From the NCBI GenBank assembly GCA_030425745.1, contig JAUHZW010000001.1:1-49912 (forward strand): a DNA stretch of 49,912 bases, given 5' to 3'. Source of the DNA: Actinomycetes bacterium. GTDB taxonomy: Bacteria; Actinomycetota; Actinomycetes; S36-B12. Made by a program: the position numbers and the translations under genes. The notes beneath the pieces were generated by a model that saw only the letters and a list, made by a program, of their open reading frames with translations, made no database searches and was not told the origin of the DNA. This document shows, one piece after another, positions 41,287 to 49,885 of the stretch; the first letter of the stretch is position 1; every line of letters starts with the position of its first letter.

Positions 41287-42929
41287 TGCCCTCCGGCCCC
41301 ACGGTCGCCTCGGCCATCCTCGAGCTCCTGGGCCGGCACGGCGTCCGCCGCACGTTCGGCATCCCGGGCGTCCACAACCTGCCGTTCTGGGACGCGGACG
41401 GTGACGATCTCCCCCGCATCATCGGCGTGCGCCATGAGCAGGCCGCGGCCTACGCCTCCGACGGCCTCTACCGCGCCACCGGCGAACTCTCCGCCGCACT
41501 GCTGACCAGTGGGCCCGGCGCCGCGAATGCGGTCGCAGCATTCGGTGAGGCGTACGTGAGCGGATCTCCCGTGCTGGCCTTCGCGAGTGAGGTCAACTAC
41601 GGGCTCCGGTCGACCGGCGGCCCGCGCGGGATCCTGCACGAGATGGCCGATCAGGGCGCGATGTTCGAGGCTTTCGGCGCCCCGGCCCGACGAGCACGGA
41701 CCCGACAGGACGCCATGGCCTCGGCAGTCCTCGCCCTCCGCGACGCCTGGGGTCCGCCGGCCACCGGCAGTTACATCGGCATCCCGACCGACGTGCTCGG
41801 TGAGCCGTGGACAGCTCCCATTCCGCACATCCCCCGGCTCCCGGCGCCCACTCCCGACCCGCACGAGGTGTCGGTGCTCGCCGAGCTCATCTCCACCTCG
41901 CCGCGCGTGATCATCTGGGCCGGCGGCGGTGTCGTCGCCGCTGATGCGGATGACGCCCTGTCATCACTCGCCCACCGCCTCGGCGCTCCCGTGGTGACGA
42001 GCTATGCCGGACGAGGCCTCATGGCCGGTGATCCGCTGCTGGTGGATGTGCCGGTCCACGAGCCTGAGGTGGGTGCCCTGCTCGGGGATGCCGACCTGCT
42101 GCTCGTCCTCGGATCGTCCTTCGACGGCATGAACACCAAGAACTGGCGCATGGCTATGCCCGAGCGACGAGCCGCGGTGACGCTCGGCAGCATGATCACC
42201 GAGACCGTCGACTGGGACTGCCTGATCAGCGCCGATGTCGCCAGCACGCTCACCGATCTCGAGCAGGCCCTCGATGACACCGGTGTCAGCCCACGCGAGC
42301 CATGGGTCGACGTCTCCGGCACCCGCGCCACGGTGATGGCGAGACTGGCCGCTGACCCGCGGACCGCATCGGCCGTCGCCTTCGTCGAGCAGATCGAGGC
42401 CGGCTGGCCGGCCGAGGGCGCCACGATCTGCGATATGGCGGTCGGCGCCTACTGGTACGGCGGCTACAGCTCTCAGCCGCGACCGCGTCGCCTGCAGTAC
42501 CCGGTCGGCTGGGGCACCCTCGGCTACGCCCTGCCCGCCGCGATCGGGCCCGCGTCAGCAGGGATCCCGACCCTGGCCATCTGCGGCGACGGCGGCCCGA
42601 TGTTCGCGCTCGGCGAGCTCGCCACCTACGCCCAGGAGTCCCTGCCGATCACGCTGCTCATCGTCGACGACGGCGGCTACGGGATGCTGCGGTTCGACCA
42701 GCAGGTCTACGGCCATCCCGAGCGCGGTGTCGACCTCGTGACCCCGGAGTGGACCAGCCTCGGTGCCGCGTTCGGCATCACGGTGGAGGAGGTGCCCGAC
42801 GTCAGCGGCATCAGCGCCGCGCTCGGCCGGGCCCTGGACGCGAATCACCGCGGTGAGCCGCGCATGGTCATCTGGCGCGAACGCCTGTTCCCTGCACGCA
42901 CGGGCTCACCGCGGTGGTTCGAGGACTAG
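41286..42929 (+). CDS. Thiamine-diphosphate-dependent enzyme (acetolactate-synthase/decarboxylase superfamily)
   Basis: The 547-residue protein has the three ThDP-enzyme domains. The N-terminal PYR domain holds GIPGVHNLPFWDADG and the catalytic Glu51 (RHEQAAAYASDG). A central Rossmann domain includes IIWAGGGVVAADADDALSS, and the C-terminal PP domain holds CGDGGPMFALGELATYAQ. The metal-binding end of that motif reads VDDGGYGML where VNNxGYG is usual, so Asp replaces Asn. The reaction could be decarboxylation or carboligation of a 2-oxo acid; the substrate is unknown. It is coupled to the 515-residue gene. A longer upstream frame from 40758 lies inside that gene. Confidence 0.88.
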   Translation: MPSGPTVASAILELLGRHGVRRTFGIPGVHNLPFWDADGDDLPRIIGVRHEQAAAYASDGLYRATGELSAALLTSGPGAANAVAAFGEAYVSGSPVLAFASEVNYGLRSTGGPRGILHEMADQGAMFEAFGAPARRARTRQDAMASAVLALRDAWGPPATGSYIGIPTDVLGEPWTAPIPHIPRLPAPTPDPHEVSVLAELISTSPRVIIWAGGGVVAADADDALSSLAHRLGAPVVTSYAGRGLMAGDPLLVDVPVHEPEVGALLGDADLLLVLGSSFDGMNTKNWRMAMPERRAAVTLGSMITETVDWDCLISADVASTLTDLEQALDDTGVSPREPWVDVSGTRATVMARLAADPRTASAVAFVEQIEAGWPAEGATICDMAVGAYWYGGYSSQPRPRRLQYPVGWGTLGYALPAAIGPASAGIPTLAICGDGGPMFALGELATYAQESLPITLLIVDDGGYGMLRFDQQVYGHPERGVDLVTPEWTSLGAAFGITVEEVPDVSGISAALGRALDANHRGEPRMVIWRERLFPARTGSPRWFED

Positions 42930-42933
42930 CCGA

Positions 42934-44496
42934 CTACCCCACTGCGCGCCACAGCGACGGTGCGTGGATCCAGTTCGGATCACCGTTGCCGGTGTGCGAC
43001 TGCACGGCCTCGTAGGTCACACCATCGAAGGTCACGCGGTCACCGGTCGCGTAACTGCCGGTGGCGGACCACTCAGACGCTCCCGCACCGGGCTCCGGAG
43101 TGACGGGCTCCGGCGTCGGCTCAGGCGTCACCGGCGCATCCGCGACCGGCTGCCACAGCGACAGTGCGTGGATCCAGTTCGGATCGCCCACACCCGTGTG
43201 CGACTGCACGGCCACGTAGGTCACCCCCTGGTAGGTCACCTGATCACCGGCGGCGTAGGTGCCACGGGAGTCCCAGGTGCCGTCCACCGGCGCGGGCTCA
43301 GGCTCGGGTGCCGGATCGGGTTCGGGCGCCGCATCCATCGTCACCGACAGCACGTTGCTCAGCGCCGACTCGTTGCCCTCAGCATCGACAGCGGCGACCG
43401 TGTACGCGTACGTGGTTCCGGCTGCCAGGCCCGCGTCCGTCAGCATCGTCATTCCTGTCGAGCCGATGAGGCCGCCATCGCGGTACACGCGGTACTCGAC
43501 GACCCCGACATCGTCCGTCGCGGCGTTCCACATGAGCTGCACCGAATCCGCGGTCTGCCCCATGGAGTGCAGGTACTGCGGGGCGCTCGGCGCGGTGACG
43601 TCGTCCACCGGAGCCGCAGCAGTGCGGGCGACCAGACCTGAGCTGGGAGCCGAGGCATTGCCGGCCCGATCGATGGCCACGACCTGGTAGAGGTACGCGC
43701 TGTCGGGGGTCAGGCCCTCGTCGATGAAGGACGTGGCCGCGGTGTCGGCGATCCGCTCCCCATCGCGGTAGACCGCGTAGGTGACGTCGCCGGGCTGATC
43801 GTCGGCCGCTGCGGCCCACATCAGCTCGACCGAGCTGCTGGTGGCGCCGTGGACCATCAGGCCGGACGGCACGGCCGGTGCCGTCGTGTCGACATCGCCG
43901 GAGCCGATCACGTTCACGTCGATGACGTTGTAGAACGCGTTGACGGTGTCGGCGACATCCCAGACCGCGAGGATCACGTGATAGCCCGAGCGGTCCGCCG
44001 GGATATCGATGATGTGGTCCGGGTTGGTGCTGGCCTTGCTGCCGTCGTGCTGGACCTCGCCGATGAGCTCGAGGTCGGCCCGGTCGAGGGGGCTGTTGGG
44101 ATCCCAGCCCTCCTTGGTCATGTAGTAGTGCCACTTCGACGTGCTGTGGGGCGCCGTGTAGGTCCAGTCGAACAGCATCGGGCCGGTGACGATGTCGGTC
44201 TTGGCCCATCGGTCAGCCGTCTGCTCATCGAGCTTCCCGCCGAACTGTCCGCCCGCCGACGCGATCTGCCCGTCGGCCGGACCGGCCTCCGGGAAGCCCT
44301 TCAGGTACTCCAGGCTCTGCGGCTCGTACTGCACGCCGCCGCAGTCGGTGTTCACCCCGACCTTGCACAGGTAGGACCTGCTCTCGGGGCCATTCACGTA
44401 GCCGTGCGCGCTCGACGGTGCTGCCGTGAGGACACCCGCGGCCATCAGGGTCACCGTGCCGCCCAGCGCTGCGATTCCTGTCGTCATGCGCTTCAT
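42934..44496 (-). CDS. Secreted AA10 lytic polysaccharide monooxygenase with FN3 and CBM5/12 modules
   Basis: The 520-residue protein has a signal peptide cut after Ala30, exposing His31 (HGYVNGPESRSYLC) as the copper-bound N-terminus; the second brace His is His117 (WTYTAPHSTSKW). Two fibronectin-III domains (about 205-292 and 298-385) and a Pro/Glu linker follow, then two near-identical carbohydrate-binding modules, each ending in a DPNWIHA-SLW motif. AA10 enzymes with CBM5/12 oxidise chitin or cellulose, with chitin more likely. ATG 44496 has a perfect AGGAGG site five bases away. The frame continues upstream without homology. Confidence 0.95.
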   Translation of the reverse strand: MKRMTTGIAALGGTVTLMAAGVLTAAPSSAHGYVNGPESRSYLCKVGVNTDCGGVQYEPQSLEYLKGFPEAGPADGQIASAGGQFGGKLDEQTADRWAKTDIVTGPMLFDWTYTAPHSTSKWHYYMTKEGWDPNSPLDRADLELIGEVQHDGSKASTNPDHIIDIPADRSGYHVILAVWDVADTVNAFYNVIDVNVIGSGDVDTTAPAVPSGLMVHGATSSSVELMWAAAADDQPGDVTYAVYRDGERIADTAATSFIDEGLTPDSAYLYQVVAIDRAGNASAPSSGLVARTAAAPVDDVTAPSAPQYLHSMGQTADSVQLMWNAATDDVGVVEYRVYRDGGLIGSTGMTMLTDAGLAAGTTYAYTVAAVDAEGNESALSNVLSVTMDAAPEPDPAPEPEPAPVDGTWDSRGTYAAGDQVTYQGVTYVAVQSHTGVGDPNWIHALSLWQPVADAPVTPEPTPEPVTPEPGAGASEWSATGSYATGDRVTFDGVTYEAVQSHTGNGDPNWIHAPSLWRAVG

Positions 44497-44659
44497 GTCT
44501 TCCTCCTTGTCTCGTCCCCCATCCGCCGAGGTCTTCGGCGGTACGACGTCCGCCGAGGTGTCCGGCGGATCAACATGGGGATACCCGAACATCGGCACCG
44601 CCAAACCTGCCCTTACCCGCTTCGAACACAGCCCCACCGCCGGGTGGTTGACTCTCCCC
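44497..44659. promoter_or_regulatory. LPMO leader with paired hairpins, divergent from Gfo/Idh gene
   Basis: Two adjacent inverted repeats lie 27-73 bp before the LPMO ATG: CCGCCGA-5-TCGGCGG (44523-44541) and TCCGCCG-7-CGGCGGA (44549-44569). Both start with the same CCGCCGAGGT core, 27 bp apart. They could be a double operator or leader-RNA hairpins. TTGACT (44648-44653) near the plus-strand ATG 44660 is too close to be its -35 element. Confidence 0.5.
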
Positions 44660-45739
44660 ATGAGTGAGCGCATCTCCGTCCTGCTCGTCGGGTACGGCCT
44701 CGCCGGCCGGGTCTTCCACGCACCGCTGATCGAGGTCACATCCGGCCTGTCCCTCGACGGCATCGTGACCTCCAACGCCGAGCGCACGATCCAGGCACGC
44801 GAGCAGCACCCCGAGGCACAGGTCTACGCGTCGCTCGACGAGGCCCTCGCGCACGGATTCGATCTCGTCGTCGTCGCGACACCTAACGTCACCCATGTGC
44901 CCTACACCCGCCAGGCCCTCACCGCTGGCGCCCACGTGGTCCTCGACAAGCCCGTCGCCGCGAGTGCGCAGGAGGCCGCCGACCTCGCCGCGCTGGCCGA
45001 GGAGAAGGAGCGCCTGCTCATCCCGTTCCAGAACCGCCGCTGGGACAGCGACTTCCTCACCGCGTCCAAGGCCGCTCACAGCGGTGTGCTGGGCATGATC
45101 CACCGATTCGACTCCCACATCGACCGGATGCGCGTCGTCCCGAAGGTCGGCTGGCGCGAGTCCGCCGACCCGGCCGACCTCGGCGGCATGCTCTACGACC
45201 TCGGCGCCCATGCCATCGACCAGGCCCTCGCCCTGATGGGCCCGGTCACCCGGGTGTCAGCATCCGTGCGCTCGGTCCGTCCGCTGGATCCGACGGACGA
45301 CGACGTCGTGCTGCTGCTGACCCACGACTCCGGCGCGATCAGCGTGGTGACCGTCAGCCAGGTGGCGGCGTTCGGTGATCCGCGCATGACTCTGCTCGGC
45401 ACCCACGGCGGCTTCCGCGTCCATGCGACCGACACCCAGGAGGCGGTGCTGCGCACCGGCACGCTGCCGGGGCCGGAGTGGGGCGTCGAGCCCGCCGGCA
45501 CCGACGCCACGCTTCGGGTGTTCGACGACGACAGCGTCGTCACCGAGACCCGGGTGCCCATGGAGCCGGGGGCATGGCCGGAGTTCTACCGCGCAGTGGC
45601 CGCCGCAGTCCGCGGGGAGCAGGCACCGCCGGTCCTGATCTCCGACGTCATCGAGTCGATGCGCGTCATGGATGCTGCGCGCACCGCAGGGGCGACGGGC
45701 ACGACGGTCACCCTCGACCCTCCCGCAGGTCACGCATAG
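44660..45739 (+). CDS. Gfo/Idh/MocA-family oxidoreductase
   Basis: From ATG 44660 the protein has 359 residues: an NAD(P)-binding Rossmann domain (VLLVGYGLAGRVFHAPLI, VVATPNVTHVPYTRQAL, HVVLDKPVAASAQEA, where the Lys of DKP is catalytic) and a C-terminal beta-sheet domain with GGMLYDLGAHAIDQALALMG, whose His is the usual acid/base. It oxidises or reduces a sugar or inositol derivative. Upstream codons in the frame lie in the LPMO leader and are excluded. Its end overlaps the convergent aldose-epimerase gene by 32 bp. Confidence 0.92.
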   Translation: MSERISVLLVGYGLAGRVFHAPLIEVTSGLSLDGIVTSNAERTIQAREQHPEAQVYASLDEALAHGFDLVVVATPNVTHVPYTRQALTAGAHVVLDKPVAASAQEAADLAALAEEKERLLIPFQNRRWDSDFLTASKAAHSGVLGMIHRFDSHIDRMRVVPKVGWRESADPADLGGMLYDLGAHAIDQALALMGPVTRVSASVRSVRPLDPTDDDVVLLLTHDSGAISVVTVSQVAAFGDPRMTLLGTHGGFRVHATDTQEAVLRTGTLPGPEWGVEPAGTDATLRVFDDDSVVTETRVPMEPGAWPEFYRAVAAAVRGEQAPPVLISDVIESMRVMDAARTAGATGTTVTLDPPAGHA

Positions 45740-46532
45740 TCCATGTCGTGCGCCACGACCGGGGAAGGTCGGCGGCAAGACGGTCGACGGTGTGCCAGGG
45801 GCGGTCGGCCAGCCCATCGGGAGGACCCGACTGCGGCTCGAGGCAGATGGCCTCCGGACGCTCGTCGTAGACCACGAACCAGGATCCGTCCGTGGCCACG
45901 TCAATGGCCAGCCACCGTGGCCATCGGATGGTCGCTCGACCGGAGGGCACCCAGAAGGCGTCGTCGAACGGCCCAGCGCCGGCATCGTCCGCCAACTCGA
46001 CCGGAAGGGCGTCATCGCCCCGGCGGAGGAGGCGCGGCTCGTCGAGCCACCACTGCCCCACGTGACCTTCGATCTCGCGACGGAACCACGGGTGCCAGCC
46101 GACCACGCAGGGGGCGCCGTCCTCGGAGCTCTCGACCTCGATCTCCGTCGTGAGCCGCCCGACCTCGAGCGTCCACGAGACCCGCACGGTCAACGGCCAC
46201 GGCCACTCCGGGTGATGAGACGTCGCCAGCACGACCTGCTGCCTCTGGGACTCATCCACTCGACTCACCACATCGAGTGGCCGGCTGAGGAGCGTGCCAT
46301 GGAGTGCCCATCCACCGTAGGTCTCCGGCAGCGGGTGTGGGCCGCCGAGGCCGGTGACCTCGTTGCCTCGCACTCGTCCGGCCCACGGAGCCATCGGATA
46401 CATCCCGTACTCGACCGGGTCGTCGCCCTGACGGTGCAGCAGCTCGTGGCCCCCGATGCGCCAGGAGACAGCGCGTGCCCCGTGCTCAGGGTCGATGGTG
46501 AGACCGACGTCATGCACCGCGATGTCGATCAC
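45708..46532 (-). CDS. Aldose 1-epimerase-family protein
   Basis: The 274-residue beta-sandwich protein shows YGMYPMAPWAGRVRGNEV near residue 42, GGWALHGTLLSRPLDV with a catalytic-type His, VVGWHPWFRREI with the second His, and the Glu-bearing ICLEPQSGPPDG. It interconverts alpha and beta anomers of a hexose or pentose. The GTG start is 16 bp after the ROK-regulator stop with a GAAGG site, so it is the probable last gene of the sugar-uptake operon that runs leftward from the window edge. Confidence 0.9.
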   Translation of the reverse strand: MIDIAVHDVGLTIDPEHGARAVSWRIGGHELLHRQGDDPVEYGMYPMAPWAGRVRGNEVTGLGGPHPLPETYGGWALHGTLLSRPLDVVSRVDESQRQQVVLATSHHPEWPWPLTVRVSWTLEVGRLTTEIEVESSEDGAPCVVGWHPWFRREIEGHVGQWWLDEPRLLRRGDDALPVELADDAGAGPFDDAFWVPSGRATIRWPRWLAIDVATDGSWFVVYDERPEAICLEPQSGPPDGLADRPWHTVDRLAADLPRSWRTTWTMRDLREGRG

Positions 46533-46548
46533 GTCGGCACCCTTCGGG

Positions 46549-47763
46549 TCAGGAAGCGGTCGCCTCGTACGGCTCCGCGACGACGGTCAGAGGGTCGGCC
46601 AGCAGCCGCTCGAAGGCCATCTCCGCCGCGCCGATCAGCGTGCTGTCGTCATCCAGCGCCGGGATCTCCAGTCGCACCTGGTCACGCGCGGCGGGGAGTG
46701 CATGGCTCACCCGTTCGCGGACCTGCTCCTTGACCATCGGCAGGAGCAGGCGCAGGTGGCCTCCGAGGACGATCACCTCGGGATTGAACAGGTTGACGAG
46801 GTTCGCGAGGCCCAGCCCGAGCCAGTCGCCGGCTTCGTCGACCGCGGCCCGGGCTCGGGGCTGTCCGGCGACCGCTGCTGCGATGACGTCCTCGATGGTC
46901 TCCGCACCACCGGCGTGGTCGACGGCCCGAACGAGTGCATCACTGCCGATCTCGGTCTCCCAGCAACCGACCGCTCCACACCGACAGGGGCTTCCGCCGG
47001 GATGCACCACCATGTGCCCGACCTCGCCACCGAACCCACCGGCACCGAGCATGGGGCGATTGTCGATGATCACGCCGCCACCGATGCCCACCTCGCCGGA
47101 CAGGTAGATGAGGTTGCTGTGGTCGGCGCCGACACCACGCACATGCTCCGCTACCGCTCCGAGATCCGCATCGTTGCCGATCGAGATGAACGGGGCATCA
47201 CCGAACTCCTCGAGGAGCGCCGCGCGTACCAGCGTCCCGAAGGGAACATCGGACCAACCGAGGTTGGGAGCCAGCCTTACGAGTCCATCGCTGTGATCGA
47301 TCACACCGGGCACACCGATGCCGACGCCCACCCAGACGGCATCGTCGGGAGCATGCTCCAGCGCCTGTCGGGTGAGTGACACGACGTTCTTGACCGCGGA
47401 GGCCGGGGTGTACTTCGCGCGCTTGTGCCGCTGCTCCCGTCGCCACAGCTCCTGACCGCCGAGGCCGACCAGCGCGACGATCGTGCAGTCGACGCGCAGA
47501 TCGAAGGCGACGACCACGGCCGAGGTCTCCAGGGGGGCAACCACCAGCGATGGACGCCCCACCTGACCGGGGGCTCCCGCGGCCTCAGCCACGAGGCCCG
47601 CCTCAGAGAGCTCGGACACCACGACGCCCACGGTGCTCCGGTTGAGGCCACTCACCGCGACCAGGTCGGATCGCCGGGCGGCGCCTCGCTCGTGCAGATG
47701 ACGCAGCAGGCGAGCCCGGTTGAGTCTTCTCAGGTCGTCCTGCGTCGACGCTGTGCGCGTCAC
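46549..47763 (-). CDS. ROK-family transcriptional regulator (Rok7B7/XylR-like)
   Basis: The 404-residue protein joins an N-terminal winged helix (LNRARLLRHLHERGAARRSD, GLNRSTVGVVVSELSEAGLV) to a ROK sugar-kinase-like domain with GVGIGVPGVIDHSDG, FISIGNDADLGAVAEH, GEVGIGGGVIIDNRPML and the zinc motif CRCGAVGCWE. ROK repressors bind a sugar or sugar phosphate. The gene lies just downstream of a xylGH-like transporter, an arrangement like rok7B7 beside xylFGH in Streptomyces. An AGAGGA site precedes GTG 47763. Confidence 0.92.
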   Translation of the reverse strand: MTRTASTQDDLRRLNRARLLRHLHERGAARRSDLVAVSGLNRSTVGVVVSELSEAGLVAEAAGAPGQVGRPSLVVAPLETSAVVVAFDLRVDCTIVALVGLGGQELWRREQRHKRAKYTPASAVKNVVSLTRQALEHAPDDAVWVGVGIGVPGVIDHSDGLVRLAPNLGWSDVPFGTLVRAALLEEFGDAPFISIGNDADLGAVAEHVRGVGADHSNLIYLSGEVGIGGGVIIDNRPMLGAGGFGGEVGHMVVHPGGSPCRCGAVGCWETEIGSDALVRAVDHAGGAETIEDVIAAAVAGQPRARAAVDEAGDWLGLGLANLVNLFNPEVIVLGGHLRLLLPMVKEQVRERVSHALPAARDQVRLEIPALDDDSTLIGAAEMAFERLLADPLTVVAEPYEATAS

Positions 47764-47786
47764 GGTCGGTCCTCTCTCGTTCGTCG

Positions 47787-49085
47787 CTATCCCGCTGCCG
47801 CCCGCATGCGGGAAATGGCATCCACACTAGCGGCGATGAGGAGCACGAAACCGGTGACCACGAACTGGATCCCGGACTGCTGCGTGATCAGCGGCAGGCC
47901 ATTGGCGATCACCGCGATGACCAGACCACCGATGACGGCATCCATCACGCGGCCCTTGCCGCCGAAGAGGCTGGTGCCACCGATGACGGCAGCGCCCACG
48001 GCGAACAGCAGCGTCTGAGCACCACCGGTGGTGGGCGACACCGAGTTGTCACGGGACGCGAGAAGCACGCCAGCGACCGCGGCGAGGGTCGAGCCGATCA
48101 TGAAGCAGTACACCTTGATCATCTTCACGTTGATGCCGGCGCGACGGGACGCCTCGGCGTTGCCACCGACCGCGTAGACGTGCCGACCGAACGGGGTGCG
48201 CCCGAGCACAAAGGTGAGACCGACGACCAGCACGAGGATCACCAGCACGACCCACGGAACGCCCTGGATCACCGGGATGCATCCGAGCGGCGCCTCACCG
48301 TCGACCGGGCACGCCTCCTTGCCCGGACGCATGATCTGACGCTCCTGATTGAGCAGGAAGACGACCACACCGAAGATGACTGCGAGCACGACGGTCTTCG
48401 CTGCCCAGACAGAGGTCGCCGTCGCCTTGAGTCCGGCCTTGCGGCGGCCGCTGATGGCGCGCCAGGCCGTCCAGGCGTAGCCCACGACGATCAGCGCCCA
48501 CAGGACCCAACCCGCCCACAGCGGCATGTTCTGGTTCATGATCGCGACGAGGAAGTCGCTGCGCAGCCGGATCGTGCCGCCCTCTCCGATGATGAGCAGC
48601 ATGACGCCCTGGAGCGCGAGGAACATGGCCAGCGTGACGACGAACGACGGAATGCCCAGTCGTGCGACGAGGGTGCCGATGAACAGGCCGATCACGGTGC
48701 CGGTGAGCAGGCCCGCGAGCAGTGCCAGCGGCCACGGGAATCCCCAGGAGGCCAGAGCGACGGCCAGAACGGCGGCCGACGTGCCAGCGGTGAACCCCGC
48801 AGAGAGGTCGATCTCGCCGAGGAGCAGCACGAACACCAGGCCCATCGCCAGCACGATGATCGCCGCGGACTGGTTGAGCAGGTTGGCGAAGTTGAAGATG
48901 GAGAAGAAGGTCTCCGGCCGCATGATGCTGAAGATCGCGAAGAGGACGACCAGGCCGAGCACGGCCGGCAGGGAGCCTACGTCGCCTCCCTTGACTCGGG
49001 TGAAGTAGTCGCCGACCGCCTCTCCGATGCCGGCGCGATCGCCGGCCTCGGGGATGTCCACGTCCGTGGTCTGGTGGGAGCTCAT
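47787..49085 (-). CDS. xylH: Sugar ABC transporter permease (XylH-like)
   Basis: The 432-residue permease has about ten to twelve membrane segments and the ribose/xylose-family motifs FFSIFNFANLLNQSAAIIVL, EIDLSAGFTAGTSAAVLAVA and FGRHVYAVGGNAEASRRAGI (the cytoplasmic loop that docks the ATPase). A long central insertion (about residues 200-270) with hydrophilic stretches is typical of XylH rather than RbsC. It overlaps the ATPase stop by 4 bp (ATGA). The sugar is probably a pentose or hexose; xylose is favoured by length and the ROK neighbour but is not proven. Confidence 0.9.
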   Translation of the reverse strand: MSSHQTTDVDIPEAGDRAGIGEAVGDYFTRVKGGDVGSLPAVLGLVVLFAIFSIMRPETFFSIFNFANLLNQSAAIIVLAMGLVFVLLLGEIDLSAGFTAGTSAAVLAVALASWGFPWPLALLAGLLTGTVIGLFIGTLVARLGIPSFVVTLAMFLALQGVMLLIIGEGGTIRLRSDFLVAIMNQNMPLWAGWVLWALIVVGYAWTAWRAISGRRKAGLKATATSVWAAKTVVLAVIFGVVVFLLNQERQIMRPGKEACPVDGEAPLGCIPVIQGVPWVVLVILVLVVGLTFVLGRTPFGRHVYAVGGNAEASRRAGINVKMIKVYCFMIGSTLAAVAGVLLASRDNSVSPTTGGAQTLLFAVGAAVIGGTSLFGGKGRVMDAVIGGLVIAVIANGLPLITQQSGIQFVVTGFVLLIAASVDAISRMRAAAG

Positions 49086-49885
49086 GCCGCACCTCCGGTG
49101 GCCTCGTCGCTGAGTTGGATGCCGATGTCACCAGAGCGGCCGGTCGTGATGAGTTCGACGACGTTGCTGTGGTTGACGTCGCTGACCGGGATCTGCGCTG
49201 CCATCTGGCCGAGGTACAGGCAGGCGATGTTGTCCGCGACCTGCATGACGTCGTTCATGTTGTGGGAGATGAGGATCACGCCGAGCCCGCTGTCTGCGAG
49301 CCGGCGGACGAGGTTGAGGACCTGCTCGGTCTGGGCGACGCCCAGCGCAGCGGTCGGCTCGTCGAGGATGACGAGCTTGGAGTTCCACAGGACCGCACGC
49401 GCGATGGCCACCGTCTGGCGCTGGCCGCCGGAGAGGCTGGATACCTGTTGGCGCACGGACTTCAGGGTTCGGACGGAGAGCCCGGCGAGGGTGTCTGTCG
49501 CGCGCTTCTCCATCTCGATCTCGTCGAGAGTCACCCCCTTGGTCTCCTCGCGCCCCAGGAACATGTTGTGGACGACGTCGAGGTTGTCGCAGAGAGCGAG
49601 GTCCTGATAGACGACCTCGATGCCGAGGGCGTTGGCGTCCTTGGGGTCGTGGACCTGCGCCGGCTTGCCCTCGAACAGGTACTCGCCGTTGTCGAAGGCG
49701 TAGATGCCGGCGATGCCCTTGATCAGCGTGCTCTTGCCCGCGCCGTTGTCGCCGACGAGGGCGGTCACCTGACCGGACCAGACGGACAGGTCGACGCCGT
49801 GGAGGACGTGGACGGCACCGAAGCTCTTGTTGATGCCTCGGAGTTGAAGGAGGGGGGCGTCTGAGGTCATCGCATCTGAGGTCAT
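49082..49885 (-). CDS. xylG: Sugar ABC transporter ATP-binding protein, single-domain (XylG/FrcA-like)
   Basis: The 267-residue ATPase has one complete nucleotide-binding domain: Walker A GDNGAGKSTLIKG, Q-loop VVYQDLALCDNLDVV, signature SSLSGGQRQTVAIAR, Walker B LVILDEPTAALG and the H-loop ISHNMNDV. Most sugar-transport ATPases of this class are tandem two-domain proteins of about 500 residues; the single-domain type is the FrcA kind. The first 15 bp are tandemly duplicated, giving two possible ATGs (49885 and 49870); AAGGTGA precedes the first. It overlaps the upstream partial gene (ATGA). Confidence 0.92.
   Translation of the reverse strand: MTSDAMTSDAPLLQLRGINKSFGAVHVLHGVDLSVWSGQVTALVGDNGAGKSTLIKGIAGIYAFDNGEYLFEGKPAQVHDPKDANALGIEVVYQDLALCDNLDVVHNMFLGREETKGVTLDEIEMEKRATDTLAGLSVRTLKSVRQQVSSLSGGQRQTVAIARAVLWNSKLVILDEPTAALGVAQTEQVLNLVRRLADSGLGVILISHNMNDVMQVADNIACLYLGQMAAQIPVSDVNHSNVVELITTGRSGDIGIQLSDEATGGAA

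Noticed and set aside
40758..42929. A 723-residue form of the ThDP enzyme
   Set aside because: The N-terminal extension lies in another frame of the 515-residue gene; family homology begins at ATG 41286.
38479..42929. The CoA-transferase and ThDP enzyme as an oxalate pathway (Frc/Oxc)
   Set aside because: The ThDP enzyme's PYR and PP motifs are closer to acetolactate-synthase-like enzymes than to oxalyl-CoA decarboxylase, and the intervening 515-residue gene is not part of any oxalate locus I know.
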